Below, in pieces: positions 7,511-17,093 of a DNA stretch of 64,000 nt. This DNA is from Candidatus Avedoeria danica (lineage in GTDB: Bacteria > Chloroflexota > Anaerolineae > Epilineales > Epilineaceae): NCBI GenBank assembly GCA_016703025.1, contig JADJCV010000004.1, positions 930,001 through 994,000 on the forward strand, written 5' to 3'. The notes below the pieces were generated by a model. It saw only the letters and a program-made list of their open reading frames with translations. It was not told the DNA's origin and searched no databases. Both the position numbers and the translations under genes were made by a program. Each line of letters starts with the position of its first letter. Position 1 is the first letter of the stretch.

Positions 7511-8801
7511 TCAGCCCCCAGAAGCGTACGCCCGGGCCTCTTCGATCCAGGGCGCGACGTCCGGCGGAACACCGTTGTCCCGCGTGACCGCCGCGGCCAG
7601 TGCCTGCGCATCCGACGTCGCCAGCCCGGCGAACGTCGTGATCCCGGCCTCGGCCAGGAGCCGGGCGTACACGGGGCCGATCCCCTTGATCCGCTTGAGG
7701 TCGTCGCTGCGCGGCTTGCCGGCAGCCTTGCCGGCGACTTTGGCCGCGCGGTCGGGCGGCGCGCCGTTCGACGCAGTGACAGGCTTGACGGCGGGTGCGA
7801 CCACTGTCGCTGCGTTCGCCTCGACCCTCCCTTCGACATCCGGTTCGACAGCCGGCTCGACGACCGTTGCGGCCGGCGCTGCAACAACCGGCTCGACGCC
7901 GCGTGTGCCCGCCGCCCCGCCCGGCTTCTGGGCGCCCCGTTCGGTCAGCTGCCGAATCCGTGCGTCACGCTTGGCAAGCTCGCGCCTGCAGCGCGGCCTT
8001 CTCCTCCTCGACGAGGGCCATGTCGTGCTTGTAGGCGGCCAGCAGCTTGGCGTTCGCGGCCTTCTCGGCCGCCGTCGGGTCGACGGCGGCCACCGGTGCG
8101 GCGATCGGGCGCCGCGCGAGCTCGGCCTGCGCTTCCAGGAGGGCAGTCTCGAGCTGGGCGATCTGGCGGTTGCGCTCGGCAAACCGCGGCGTGAGCTCCT
8201 CGACGGATCGGCTGAGTTCGCCGCTGCGCTTGCGGACGTTGCCGAGCTCCTCGCGCACGCTCGCCATCTCCTTCTGGAGCTGGACGATGCGCTGCTCGCG
8301 CTCCTGCGCCTTGCCCTCGGCCGCCCGCGCCGCGGCCTGCGCCTGCTCGACGACGACGCGCAGGTCGACCGCCGGCGCATCGTCCGCGGCCGTCCGCTCC
8401 GCACCGCCCAGCGACGCGACGCGCTCGAGCAGCAGCGCCACCCGCGTGTCCCGCTCCTGCAACTCGGTCTTGCGGTCGGCGATCGACCGATCCCGTCGCT
8501 CGACCTCCGCTTGGTGTGCCGCGACGAGCGCCTTGCGTGCCTGACCCGCCGCCTCGAGCTCCCGCCGGGCCGCCGCCAGCTCGTTGGCCAGGCGCTTCGC
8601 CTCGGCGCGGTGACCGCCGTCGGCGGCGGCCTGCGCGGCGACGGCGGGGCGGGGACCATCCAGCGCCCGCTGACGCGACGGTGAGACGGCCGTCTGGCGG
8701 CGGCGCGGCGTCGAGAGCATCAGGGCGATCGTGAAGCCGATGATCCCGCCGATGATCAGCGGGAGGATGGCGCTGCCGAGGCCGTTGTTCATATCGATCA
8801 T
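7511..8801 (-). CDS. Membrane-anchored coiled-coil protein with C-terminal helix-hairpin-helix domain (frameshifted)
   Basis: Reading from ATG 8801 (or 8792, better spaced from GGAG), the protein starts with one transmembrane segment (AILPLIIGGIIGFTIALML). About 200 residues of coiled coil follow, rich in Glu, Arg, Ala and Gln. Near 7983 the frame shifts by one base and continues as ELAKRDARIRQLTERG, an Ala/Pro/Val-rich linker, and a final helix-hairpin-helix domain (DDLKRIKGIGPVYARLLAEAGITTFAGLA). Such HhH ends occur in Chloroflexota and cyanobacterial proteins of unknown role; they may bind DNA or act in protein contacts. One single-base indel separates the two halves, so a sequence error is as likely as true inactivation. 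No gene name can be assigned. Confidence 0.7.
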
Positions 8802-9022
8802 GCTCCGGTACGGGTGGATACGGGGTTCCGCGTGCGCCGGCCGATGGGCGACGCCGGATGTGCCTGCAGATGTGGTGGCCCGAGGGCCGAAGGCGGCACG
8901 GCGTCGCATGGCGACCGACCGGGCCGTTCGAGCAGGCGATTCGGGGGACGGGACAGTTTACGGGGCGGCGCGGGAAGCGTCAACGAATGGAGGCAAGCCG
9001 GCGCCGCGATCCGGGCGGCGAT

Positions 9023-9065
9023 GGCCGGCCGCACTTCGTGTAGTCAGTGGCTATTGCGGCCGGCC
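9023..9065 (-). terminator. Hairpin downstream of the aminotransferase gene
   Basis: Perfect 11-bp arms GGCCGGCCGCA (9023-9033) and TGCGGCCGGCC (9055-9065), 21-nt loop, located 17 nt past the minus-strand stop at 9083. There is no clear U-tract, so it is a terminator candidate only. Confidence 0.5.
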
Positions 9066-9082
9066 GTGATGTCCGCAAGCGA

Positions 9083-10284
9083 TCAGATGACCGTCGCCAC
9101 AGAATCGGTCAACCGGGCAAGCGTCGCTTCGATCACGTCCAGTCCGCGTTCGATGTTCGCCATCGAGGTGGTGTAGGCGAGGCGAAGATGTCCGTGACCG
9201 GCGACCCCGAACGCCGTGCCGGGGCTGCAGAGAACGCCGTCGGCCAGGATCGCCATGGCAATGTCCTCGCAGCCGAGCCCTCCGACCCCTCCGACCCCTC
9301 CGATGTCCACCTTGGGGAGACATAGAATGCCCCCTCCGGCTTGTGGCACGACACGCCGGGCATGGCGTTCAGGCGCCGGACCATCACGTCCCGCCGGGCG
9401 CGGAACGCGGCGACCATCTGGTTGGGGTAGTCCGAAGCATGCTCGAGCGCCACGAGCACGGCGCGCTGCATGGCATCGTTGCTGCAGGCGGTGACGTAGT
9501 ACTGGAGCTTCATGATCAGCTGCATCGCTTCGGTGTGGGGCGAAAGGACATAGCCGATCCGCCAGCCCGTCATCGCGAACGTCTTGCTGAAGCTGTTGAC
9601 CATCAGCACCTTGTCATAATCTGGAGTCAGGAAGCTCACGTGCGGCCTGTCGTAGATGATCCGGTCGTACACCTCGTCCGAGATGATCCAGAGGTCGTGG
9701 CGGCGGGCGAACTCGATCAGCTCGTCGCGCTGGGCGATCGTGAGCGTCGCCCCGGTCGGGTTGGAGGGGAAGTTGACGACGATCGCCCGCGTGCGCGCGT
9801 CCACGAGCGCTTCGAGCGTTTCGATCTGCGGGACGAACTCGTGCGCGAAGTCGCAAGCGTAGGCACGTTCGAAGCCGCCGAAGATCGTGGCATGCGGGCC
9901 GTACAGCGGAAGCCGGGGTCGGGCACGAGGACATTGTCGCCCGGATCGACGAGGATCATCGCGCAGTCAGGAGCGCGTTCGTGCCGGACATCGTGATGCA
10001 GACGTTGCTGCTGTCGAGGCCCGAACGGTAGGCGGCCCACGACGCGGCGATCGCCTCGCGCAGGGGCGGATAGCCGGCCTGCGTCGTGTACTTGTTGTAC
10101 CCGTCGACCATCGCCTTGTGGAAAGCCTCGATGGCCACCGCCGGCGGCTGGAAGTCCGGCTCGCCGAGGCCGAACTGCAGCGTCTCGGCGGTGGCAAGGT
10201 CGAACATCTTGCGGATGCCGGTCGGGCCGATCGCCAGCGAGCGTGCGCTGAAGTCGGGGGAGCGGCGAGAGGAGGGGCGGGCAT
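9083..10284 (-). pseudogene. PLP-dependent class I/II aminotransferase, broken by several frameshifts
   Basis: All segments of a roughly 395-residue aspartate/aromatic-type aminotransferase are present but spread over three frames. They are an N-terminus from ATG 10284, FSARSLAIGPTGIRKMFDLA, GLGEPDFQPP, YNKYTTQAGYPPLREAIA, ILVDPGDNVLVPDPGF, FPSNPTGA, IISDEVYDRIIYD, and VNSFSKTFAMTGWRIGY with the PLP lysine in SFSKTF. The C-terminal part is PKVDIGG to LAYTTSMANIERGLDVIE. At least four shifts are needed, near 10265 (CCCCC run), 9960, 9905 and 9310. The recovered sequence is otherwise well conserved, which favours recent or artefactual indels over long decay. It is divergent from fumarylacetoacetase, hinting at aromatic amino-acid turnover. 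Exact substrate unknown. Confidence 0.8.
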
Positions 10285-10537
10285 CGGCGACCTCGTGTGC
10301 AGTCGATTGCGGGTGCCGGATGGGGCGCCCGTCGGTCGGAGCGATCTTGGCGGCTGCGGAAAGCCTACCGCCCGCGTTCGCGGGCGTCAATGGCGGCGCG
10401 CTCCGTTCGGTCGACGCATGCACGGCCCGAGCCTCGCCATGACATCCGACGCCCAGCGCGTGTACCATCGCCGGCCACCCGATGGCGGCACAGCCTTGAT
10501 GCCTTCGCCATCCGAGGACCACGAGCAAGGAAGCGTC

Positions 10538-11816
10538 ATGCCCATCGATCCGAACCTCAGGTCGTTCGTGCCCACGGATGCGGCCGGGCACTTTCCGTTG
10601 CAGAACCTGCCGTACGGCGCGTTCCGTCCCGCGCCCGGCGCACCCGTCCGGATCGGCGTTGCGATCGGCGACCGCGTGCTCGACCTCGCCGCGGTGGCGG
10701 ATGCCGGCGTGCTCGAGGGGCCGGCGGCGGCGATGCGGGCATTCCACGCGCCGACGATCAACGCGTTCCTCAGCCTGGGACCCCACGGCTGGGCGGACAC
10801 GCGCGGCCGGATCGCGGCGCTGCTCACCGAGGGCAACGCCGGATGGCTCGACGACGCCCGCCTCGCCGCCCCGCCGTTGCACGACCGCGCCGCCGTCGAG
10901 TTGTCCCTGCCGGTGGACATCGGCGACTACACCGACTTCTACGCCTCCCGCCAGCACGCGACGAACGTCGGGACGATGTTCCGCGGCGCCGAGAACGCGC
11001 TGCTGCCGAACTGGCGCTGGGTGCCGATCGGCTATCACGGCCGCGCGAGCTCGATCGTCGTCAGCGGGAGCGCGGTGCGGCGCCCGTCGGGGCAGCGCAA
11101 GGCGCCCGACGCCGACGCGCCGACGTTCGGGCCGACGCGGCAACTGGATTTCGAGCTCGAGCTCGGCTACATCGTCGGCGTCGGCAACCCGCTCGGCGCG
11201 CCGGTCGCGGTGGCCGAGGCGCCCGGCCACATCTTCGGGTGCGTCCTCGTGAACGACTGGAGCGCGCGGGACATCCAGGCCTGGGAGTACGTGCCGCTCG
11301 GCCCGTTCCTGTCGAAGAACTTCGCGACCTCGATCTCACCGTGGATCGTGCCGCTGGACGCCCTTCTGCCCTTCCGGGTGCCCGCGCCGCCGCAGGACCC
11401 CGCGCCGCTGGACTACCTGGCGCGCCGCGGCGACTGGGCGCTGGACATCGCGCTCGATGTGGCGCTCGCAACGGCCGCCGGACGGGCGAGCGGGCGCGCC
11501 GCGCACCGGATCGCGCGCACGAACGCGTCGACGCTGTACTGGGACATCGCCCAGCAGCTGGCCCATCACACCGTCACGGGCTGCAACCTGCGGCCGGGCG
11601 ACCTGCTGGCGACCGGGACGATCAGCGGGGACGCGGCGGACAGCCGCGGGTCGATGCTGGAGCTGTCGTGGCGGGGGCAGGAGCCGGTGGACGTCGGCGG
11701 CGGCGAGCAGCGGGCGTTTCTGGAGGACGGCGACGAGGTGGTGATGACCGGTTCATGCGAGGGCATGGGGTGCGGCTGGGGTTCGGGGAGGTGCGGGGAC
11801 GATCGCAACGGGTTAG
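10538..11816 (+). CDS. fahA: Fumarylacetoacetase (3' end frameshifted)
   Basis: Hydrolyses fumarylacetoacetate to fumarate and acetoacetate, the last step of tyrosine/phenylalanine breakdown. ATG 10538 follows AAGGA with 6-nt spacing. The family hallmarks are clear: DYTDFYASRQHATNVGTMFRGAENALLPNW, ELELGYIVG (metal-binding Glu), VNDWSARDIQAWEYVPLGPFLSKNF, and GDLLATGTISG. Length of about 425 residues fits the family. After EDGDEVVMTGSC the expected GVRLGFGEVRGTI ending appears only by changing frame twice (near 11768 and 11800), giving a natural stop at 11814-11816. In the uncorrected frame the sequence runs on to 12511, antisense to yigZ, which I consider artefactual. The divergent aminotransferase may feed the same pathway. 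Confidence 0.9.
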
Positions 11817-11872
11817 GACCGCGCCCCGATGCGCGTCGAATCCTCGGTACGGGCACTTCGGTACAGGCAATC

Positions 11873-12520
11873 CTACAGACCGACGGTCGCGGTCGCAGGA
11901 CGTCGATCACCCCATCCCCTGAGCTGCACGGCTCCGGCCGTCGCCTCGGACACGGCCACCGCGACATCCGCGACGCGTCTTCGTCGACCACCACCGTGAT
12001 CCCGACATCCGCCCCGAACTCCCTCCCCGACGTCCCCGCCGGCGCCGGTGCCGACGCGCCGCACGACATCGAACAACGCATAGGTCGTCCGACCGACGAG
12101 CCGGACGCGGTCGATCTTGCGCGTCCGGGGGCACTCGGCCAGGACGGCCTGGGCGGCATCCGTGTAGGCGCGGACGAGGCCACCGGTGCCGAGCTTCGTG
12201 CCGCCGAAGTGGCGGATGACGACGACGGCGACGTCGCCGAGGCCGCTGCCGTTCACGACGGCGAGGATCGGGCGGCCGGCCGTGCCGGAGGGCTCGCCGT
12301 CGTCGCTCGAGCCGTGGTGACGGTGGCGCCGTGGCCGACGGCGAAGGCGAAGCAGTGGTGTGGCGTCGGGGTAGAGCCGGCGGAGGTCGGCGACGAGGGC
12401 GCGGGCCTCTTCGACGGAGGCGACGCGGTCGGCGACGGCGATGAACGTCGAGTTGCCGGCGCGGGTCGTGGCCTGGGTGCGGGCTGCGGGGACGAGGGTA
12501 GGCGGACATGACAGCGGCAT
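11873..12520 (-). CDS. YigZ/IMPACT family protein (frameshifted)
   Basis: The N-terminal UPF0029 domain is present. RAGNSTFIAVADRVASVEEARALV leads to YPDATHHCFAFAVG (in a second frame near 12340), then SSDDGEPSGTAGRPILAVV, GDVAVVVIRHFGGTKLGTGGLVRAYTDAAQAVL and a C-terminal ferredoxin-like part. Members are thought to act at the ribosome or on nucleic acids; the bacterial function is not firmly known. Two compensating one-base shifts around 12290-12345 interrupt it. ATG 12520 lies only 9 bp from the divergent ATG of the hydrolase gene at 12530, an extremely tight arrangement, and no Shine-Dalgarno is visible. Length about 215 residues is normal. Confidence 0.83.
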   Translation of the reverse strand: MPLSCPPTLVPAARTQATTRAGNSTFIAVADRVASVEEARALVADLRRLYPDATPLLRLRRRPRRHRHHGSSDDGEPSGTAGRPILAVVNGSGLGDVAVVVIRHFGGTKLGTGGLVRAYTDAAQAVLAECPRTRKIDRVRLVGRTTYALFDVVRRVGTGAGGDVGEGVRGGCRDHGGGRRRRVADVAVAVSEATAGAVQLRGWGDRRPATATVGL

Positions 12521-12523
12521 AAT
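12518..12523 (+). promoter_or_regulatory. -10-like hexamer 6 nt before hydrolase ATG
   Basis: CATAAT at 12518-12523, a 6-nt spacer, then ATG 12530. The same 6-nt spacing from a -10-like hexamer to the ATG is seen at deoA and at the TolB-like gene, which suggests a leaderless transcript. The hexamer overlaps the start codon of the divergent yigZ gene. Confidence 0.5.
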
Positions 12524-12529
12524 ACACGC

Positions 12530-13299
12530 ATGCCGGTCCTCTCCTTGCCGAGCCTCGACCTCTACCACGAGCTTCACGGCCCGCCCGACGCGCCGCCGCT
12601 CGTGCTCCTCCACGGCGCAACCGAGACGTTCCGGGTCAGCTGGAAGCGGCTGATCGCGCCGCTGTCCGCACGCTACCGGGTGATCGGCGTCGATCTGCGG
12701 GACACGGGCAGTCGACGAACCCGGCCGGCGCGCTGGATCTGCGCCAGATGGCGGACGACGTGGCGAACGGACTCGACGCGCTCGGTGTGCCGGACGGCCC
12801 ACATCTGCGGCTTCTCGGGCGGCGCGTCGACGACGCTCTTCTTCGGCCTGCGGCATCCACACCGCGCCCGGTCGCTCGTGCTGATCAGCAACAACTTCGC
12901 GCGCGACGAGGCGCGGCTGAAGGGCGACTTCTGGTCGCCGGACGCGATCCGGCAGCGGGACGCGCTGTGGTTGAAGGGCATGGCCGCGTGGCACGCCGTG
13001 CCGGCCGAAACGCTCCTCGGCTGGTGGGAGGCGGAGGACCAGCTTCGGCCGGACTTCACGCCGGCCGAGCTTGCGGCGTTACAGATGCCGGTGCTCGTCG
13101 TCGGCGGCGACCGCGATCCGGTGGTGCCGCTCGATCAGACGATCCGGCTCTTCCAGGCGCTGCCGAACGGGCAGCTGGCCATCCTGCCCGGCGTCGGCCA
13201 CGGCGCGCCACACCGGGCAGCCGATTGGCTCGACGCGCTGCTCGGGAACTTCATCGACGGCGTCGAAGCCAAACGAACCCCGAGGGGGAATCGAAGTGA
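12530..13299 (+). CDS. Alpha/beta hydrolase (compensating frameshifts)
   Basis: Hydrolase fold with PPLVLLHGATETF (oxyanion HG region), RVIGVDLR, then the nucleophile elbow GFSGGAST (G-x-S-x-G), VLVVGGDRDPVVP (acid Asp) and GVGHGAPH (catalytic His). Between about 12705 and 12805 the expected STNPAGALDLRQMADDVANGLDALGVPDGPH lies in another frame, so one shift in and one shift out are required. The catalytic triad is complete once repaired. The substrate cannot be told: family members range from esterases to dehalogenases. It starts 9 bp from yigZ on the opposite strand, with a -10-like hexamer 6 nt before the ATG. The natural end is uncertain; a stop at 13297-13299 in the neighbouring frame abuts the M32 gene start. 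Confidence 0.75.
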
Positions 13300-14929
13300 C
13301 GAATCCGACCACGGCGATCCTTCAGACGGACGGTACATCCATCGGCCCGTCGTTCGCGGCGCTCCTCGAACGGATCCGGCGCCTGAACGACGTCGGCAAG
13401 GCGGCCGGGCTGATGGGCTGGGACCGCGACGTGAACATGCCGGCCGCGGCATCCGGTGACCGCGCGCACCAGATGGCGACGCTGGCGCAGATCGGCCATG
13501 AGTTGCTCGTGGACGAGCGGGTGGGCGACTGGCTGGGCGAGGCCGAGGGCGAGGCGCAGCGGTGGGGCGCAGCGAGCAACGCCGGCGACGGGCGCGCCGA
13601 CACGTCGGCCGAGGGGACACCGCGGTCGACTGGTTCGCAGGCCGTTTCCGACCGAACAGCGGTCATCGCTCTCCTGCGCGAGTTCCGACGCCAGCGGGAC
13701 GACGCGATCAAGCTGCCGGGCGAGTTCGTCGCGCGGCGGGCGCGGCTCAGCGGGGCGGCTTACCGTGCCTGGGTGGACGCGCGCGCGGCGTCGGACTGGC
13801 CGGCCTTCCGGCCGCACCTGCAGCACACGATCGACCTGGCGCGCGAGCAGGCCGAGCTCTACGGCTACACGACCGAACCGTACGACGCGCTCCTCGACCG
13901 CTACGAGCGCGGATGACGTCGGCCGCCGTCGAGCGGCTGTTCGACGCGGCCACCGCGGCTCTGCTGCCGCTGCGCGAGGCGATCGTGCGCGACGGCCGGC
14001 CGGTGAGTGCGGCAGTGCTGCACCAGGCCTATCCGGTGGAAGCGCAACAGGCGTTCGCCCGCCACATCGCCCCCTCGTCGGCTACGACTTCAGCCGCGGC
14101 CACTTCGGTACGACGGTTCACCCGTTCGCCTCGAGCTTCTCGCAGTCCGACTGCCGGATCACGACGCGCTGGAACCCGGCGTTCATCAGCCCGTCGCTCT
14201 TCGGTACCCTCCACGAGTGCGGGCACGCGATCTACGAGCAGCACACGTCGCCGGTCCTGGCGCGCACGCCGCTGGCGCGTGGGACGTCGTCGGGGATCCA
14301 CGAGTCACAGTCGCGGATGATCGAGAACATCGTCGGCCGGAGCCAGGGGTTCTGGCGGGCGCACTTCGGCGCGCTGCAGTCGCACTTCCCGTCCCAGCTG
14401 GCGAACACGACCGCGGACGAGTTCTGGCGGGCGGTGAACCACGTCGGTCCGTCCTTCATCCGCGTCGAAGCGGACGAACGGACCCATAACCTCCACATCA
14501 TCCTGCGCTTCGGCCTCGAGCGCGCGCTGATCGGCGGCACGCTGGCCGTGGCCGACGCGCGGGACGCCTGGAACGCGGCGATGGAGGACCTGCTGGACAT
14601 GACCCCGCCGGACGACGCGCACGGCATTCTCCAGGACGTTCACTGGTCCAGCCCGATGTTCGGCTACTTCCCGACGTACGCCCTTCGGGAACCTGCATGC
14701 CGCCCAGCTGTACGAGGCGGCGACGGCGGCCGATCCGGCCGTGGCGGAGGGTTCGAACGACGGCAACGTCTCGCCGCTGCTGGCGTGGCTGCACACGAAC
14801 GTCCACCGGTACGGCAAGGTCTACCCGCCGGCGGAGCTGATCGTGCGGGCTACCGGACGGGCGCTCGACGAGGGGGCGTTCGTGCGGTATGCGGATGCGA
14901 AGTTCGGGGACGTGTATGGTCTTGGGTAG
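13296..14929 (+). pseudogene. M32 (Taq-type) metallocarboxypeptidase, broken by three frameshifts
   Basis: GTG 13296 follows GAGGGGG (spacing 7-8). The product would be about 540 residues. The M32 features are GLMGWDRDVNMP near the N-terminus, LVGYDFSRGHFGTTVHPF, the zinc motif HECGHAIYEQ (HExxH form), GTSSGIHESQSRMIENIVGRS with the third metal ligand Glu, and NVHRYGKVYPPAELI near the end. Frame changes are needed near 13912, 14072 and 14685; each is a one-base event and the flanking motifs are well conserved. The family removes C-terminal residues from peptides in the cytoplasm. There is also a non-conserved Gly/Ser/Asp-rich insertion around residues 85-120. Whether the gene is truly dead or the assembly carries indels cannot be decided here. 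Confidence 0.85.
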
Positions 14930-15041
14930 CGGGGCGGCCGGCGCACGCGACGATCGTGCGTGGCGGTGCTATCCTGCCGCCAGGCGATCCGCCAACGGGG
15001 CAGCCGTCCCCCACAACGCACCAACAGGAGGGATCCAACAT

Positions 15042-15594
15042 TGAACGCGCACACCGAGCTCCCACCGCCCGCGGCCGCACCACCACCTCGCTGCTCGTCC
15101 TGCTCGCCCTGGTTCGCCGCGTCGGCATGTCGGCCCCCGTCCGGATGGGACCGAAACCCCGGACCGTTGTCAGGGCGCAGAGCGCCACACCGACGCCTTG
15201 GCGGCCCCATCAGCCTCGTCGCTTGATATCGCCAGGGTTCCGCGACCCAGCCCATGGGCGGCGCATCGGCGAGCCCTCGCCAATCGGGTCCGTAACGCCT
15301 CCGGCGAGATGAACGAACCGGCCGTCGCCGGGGTGACGATCCGCCTGAAGAACAGCGCGGGTACGATCCTCCGCCAGCAGCCGACGAACAGCTACGGGAT
15401 CTTCGACCTGTACGATGCGAACGTCGCCCTCGACGAGAAAGCACGAACTCGACGTCGCGCTCGACGGGACGGGCTGGGGTCCCCGCTGCGCACAGCCCGG
15501 CACGGAGCAGTCCACGGTCTACAGCAGCCCGGTCGGAATCGAGTCGCCGGGCGACTATCCCGAAGAGATGCGGATCACGATCGGCGTGAACTGA
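15042..15594 (+). pseudogene. Secreted protein with carboxypeptidase-regulatory-like beta fold (frameshifted)
   Basis: A TTG at 15042 preceded by AGGAGG opens a possible signal sequence; hydrophobic TTSLLVLLALV lies in the neighbouring frame. The recognisable part is NEPAVAGVTIRLKNSAGTIL followed by NSYGIFDLYDA, the pattern of the Cna-B/carboxypeptidase-regulatory-like domains (a value, then a strand, then a small beta sandwich). After NVALDEK the sense continues one frame over as HELDVALDGTGWGPRCAQ to PEEMRITIGVN with a stop at 15592-15594. Two or three indels are required. A -10-like TATCCT lies near 14982. Function unknown; an extracellular adhesion or stabilising module is the likeliest guess. 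Confidence 0.5.
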
Positions 15595-15635
15595 GGCCGA
15601 TCGGCGTGAACAGAGGCTGATCTGAGGTCCCGTTG

Positions 15636-15668
15636 CCGCCGCGGCTGTCCAGCGGACAGCCGCGGCGG
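15636..15668. terminator. Strong hairpin between convergent genes
   Basis: Perfect 15-bp arms CCGCCGCGGCTGTCC (15636-15650) and GGACAGCCGCGGCGG (15654-15668) with a 3-nt loop, extended by GGTCCC/GGGACC just outside. It sits between the plus-strand secreted-protein gene and the minus-strand flavodoxin gene. No U-tract is seen on either side, but the stem is strong enough for a bidirectional terminator. Confidence 0.7.
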
Positions 15669-15718
15669 CTGGGGACCGCTGGGCGATCACGCCGAGCAGC
15701 AACCGAGACGTCGGCCGT

Positions 15719-16264
15719 TCAGGACTGCGGCCCGCGAGTCCCTCCGCCACCTCCCGCCCAAACCGATCCACCGCCTCCCAATCCGTGAACTCGTACTCCC
15801 GCGACGTGTCCGTCGGCCCGCCGCTGCGCCTGCTGATCACCTTCATGATCCACCGCGTGACGATCCCGTAGTGCCGAAACCGGAGCGCGCCGCCGAACTT
15901 CGCCGTCCAGCGCGGCGCCCAGCCCGTGGCCTGCAGGAACGTGGCGACGTACGCGCGGCCTGGACCTGCCACTCGGGACTCGATTCAGGATTCCCACCGT
16001 TCACCGAGACGAACGCCGTCGGGCGGGCTTGGAGCGCGGGAGGTTTCGGGTCACGAAGTCGCGGATGTAGTCCTGGTACTTCCCGACCAGGATGGACGCC
16101 CCCACCACCACAGCGCCGTAGTCCTCCACCACGACGCTCGCCGGGACGCTGTCGCCCTTGAACACGTTCACCTCGTGCCCAAGGGCTTCCAGCGCCTGCG
16201 CGATCCGACGGATCACCGCCTCGGTCTGCCCGTAGTTCGAGCCGTACACGGCCAGGATCTTCAC
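15719..16264 (-). CDS. Flavodoxin-domain protein, menaquinone-dependent protoporphyrinogen oxidase (HemG)-like (frameshifted)
   Basis: From GTG 16264: MKILAVYGSNYGQTEAVIRRIA is the FMN-phosphate loop of flavodoxins, followed by VVVGASILVGKYQDYIRDFV. TAFVSVNGGNPESS and then YVATFLQATGWAPRWTAKFGGALRFRHYGIVTRWIMKVISRRSGGPTDTSREYEFTDWEAVDRF continue in other frames after shifts near 16030 and 15965. The second half is typical of HemG-like and related flavodoxin oxidoreductases. HemG oxidises protoporphyrinogen IX using quinones; without heme genes nearby that role is only inferred. The end is uncertain; a stop at 15719 closes one frame just after conserved sequence. Upstream lies the META lipoprotein gene, separated by a tandem stop-codon repeat. 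Confidence 0.7.
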
Positions 16265-16295
16265 CGTCGGTTCCGTCGGTCTCCGTCCGTTCCCG

Positions 16296-16340
16296 TCGAT
16301 CAGCGTTGAGTCGATCAGCGTCGATCAGCGTCGATCAGCG
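16296..16340. repeat. Tandem repeat of TCGATCAGCG (10-bp unit)
   Basis: Copies at 16296-16305, 16311-16320, 16321-16330 and 16331-16340 (the last three contiguous). On the minus strand each unit holds TGA. Because the period is 10, the three contiguous copies put a TGA in each of the three reading frames (16335, 16325, 16315). The first of these is the stop codon of the META-domain lipoprotein gene. Confidence 0.9.
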
Positions 16341-16934
16341 CGCCGAGAAGTTCATCGTGGTCGTGCCGTCCGCCATCCCAAGCACAAGCGCCGTCTCGTC
16401 GACCTGCCACGTGGCCACCTGCCCGAGTTGTTCGACGAAGGCATCCGCGCGCGACTCCGCGCCGCACTCGTCCGTCGTCGTGACCTTCACGTGCACCGAC
16501 ATCGTGCCTGTTTCATCGGCGTCGTAGGTGCCGGCGGCTTCCTTGCAGTCCGCCACGACCGCGAGCGCACCGGCCGCGAACGTGAGCGTGTACTGTGCGG
16601 GATCGGGCGACTTCGTGGCCGATCCATCCGTGGCCACCGTGCCCTGCCACTGCCAGACGCGCGCCGTCAGGCGGTCCTTCATCATGTCCTGGGCGGCCGC
16701 GCCCGCGTCGCCGGCCATCGACACGACGGTGCCGCCGGCATCGGCGGCCATGGCGCCGGCCGTCGAGGCGGCGTCGCCGATTTCGGCGCCCGTCGTCTCG
16801 AGCGCCGGCGCCACCGAGGCCACCCGCGCATCGGCCGTGGCGCCGGCTTCCTGCATCGTGTCGGCGGACGGTTGGCAGGCGCCGAGCAGCAGGGCCATAC
16901 CGGTAAGGGTCAAGAGACGGTGGGTGTGCTTCAT
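16335..16934 (-). CDS. META-domain lipoprotein
   Basis: ATG 16934 follows GAGGAG. The N-terminus is a type II signal peptide (MKHTHRLLTLTGMALLLGAC) with the lipobox Cys at about residue 20. An Ala/Gly-rich helical linker of about 70 residues follows, then a META (HslJ/DUF306) domain: WQWQGTV, YTLTFAAGALAVVADCKEAAGTYD, TTDECGAESRADAFVEQLGQVATWQVDETALVLGM, ending in MNFSA. These small beta domains occur in secreted lipoproteins and are linked to envelope stress or binding functions; the exact role is unknown. The frame is intact for all 199 residues, unlike its neighbours. The stop codon is the first of three tandem stop-containing repeats. Confidence 0.82.
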   Translation of the reverse strand: MKHTHRLLTLTGMALLLGACQPSADTMQEAGATADARVASVAPALETTGAEIGDAASTAGAMAADAGGTVVSMAGDAGAAAQDMMKDRLTARVWQWQGTVATDGSATKSPDPAQYTLTFAAGALAVVADCKEAAGTYDADETGTMSVHVKVTTTDECGAESRADAFVEQLGQVATWQVDETALVLGMADGTTTMNFSAR

Positions 16935-17093
16935 TGATCTCACTCCTCGTGGCTCAATCCGAATGCCGGCATGCACGGCGGGGCGGCGTGCCGGTCGGAA
17001 GGACGGCGCCGCGCGCGCACCTCCCATGAACAGGCAGCGTAGCGCACGATCGCAAACGCGGCCAACATGCTGGGCCCGCGCAGCCCTGGCCCG

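Noticed and set aside
11817..12511. Continuation of the fahA frame as a 690-nt extension
   Set aside because: The extension is antisense to yigZ and lacks FAH sequence; two small frame corrections give the expected FAH ending at 11816.
12521..12532. Leaderless start for yigZ mirroring the hydrolase gene
   Set aside because: On the minus strand no -10-like hexamer lies 5-7 nt before ATG 12520; the AT-rich core overlaps the codon itself.
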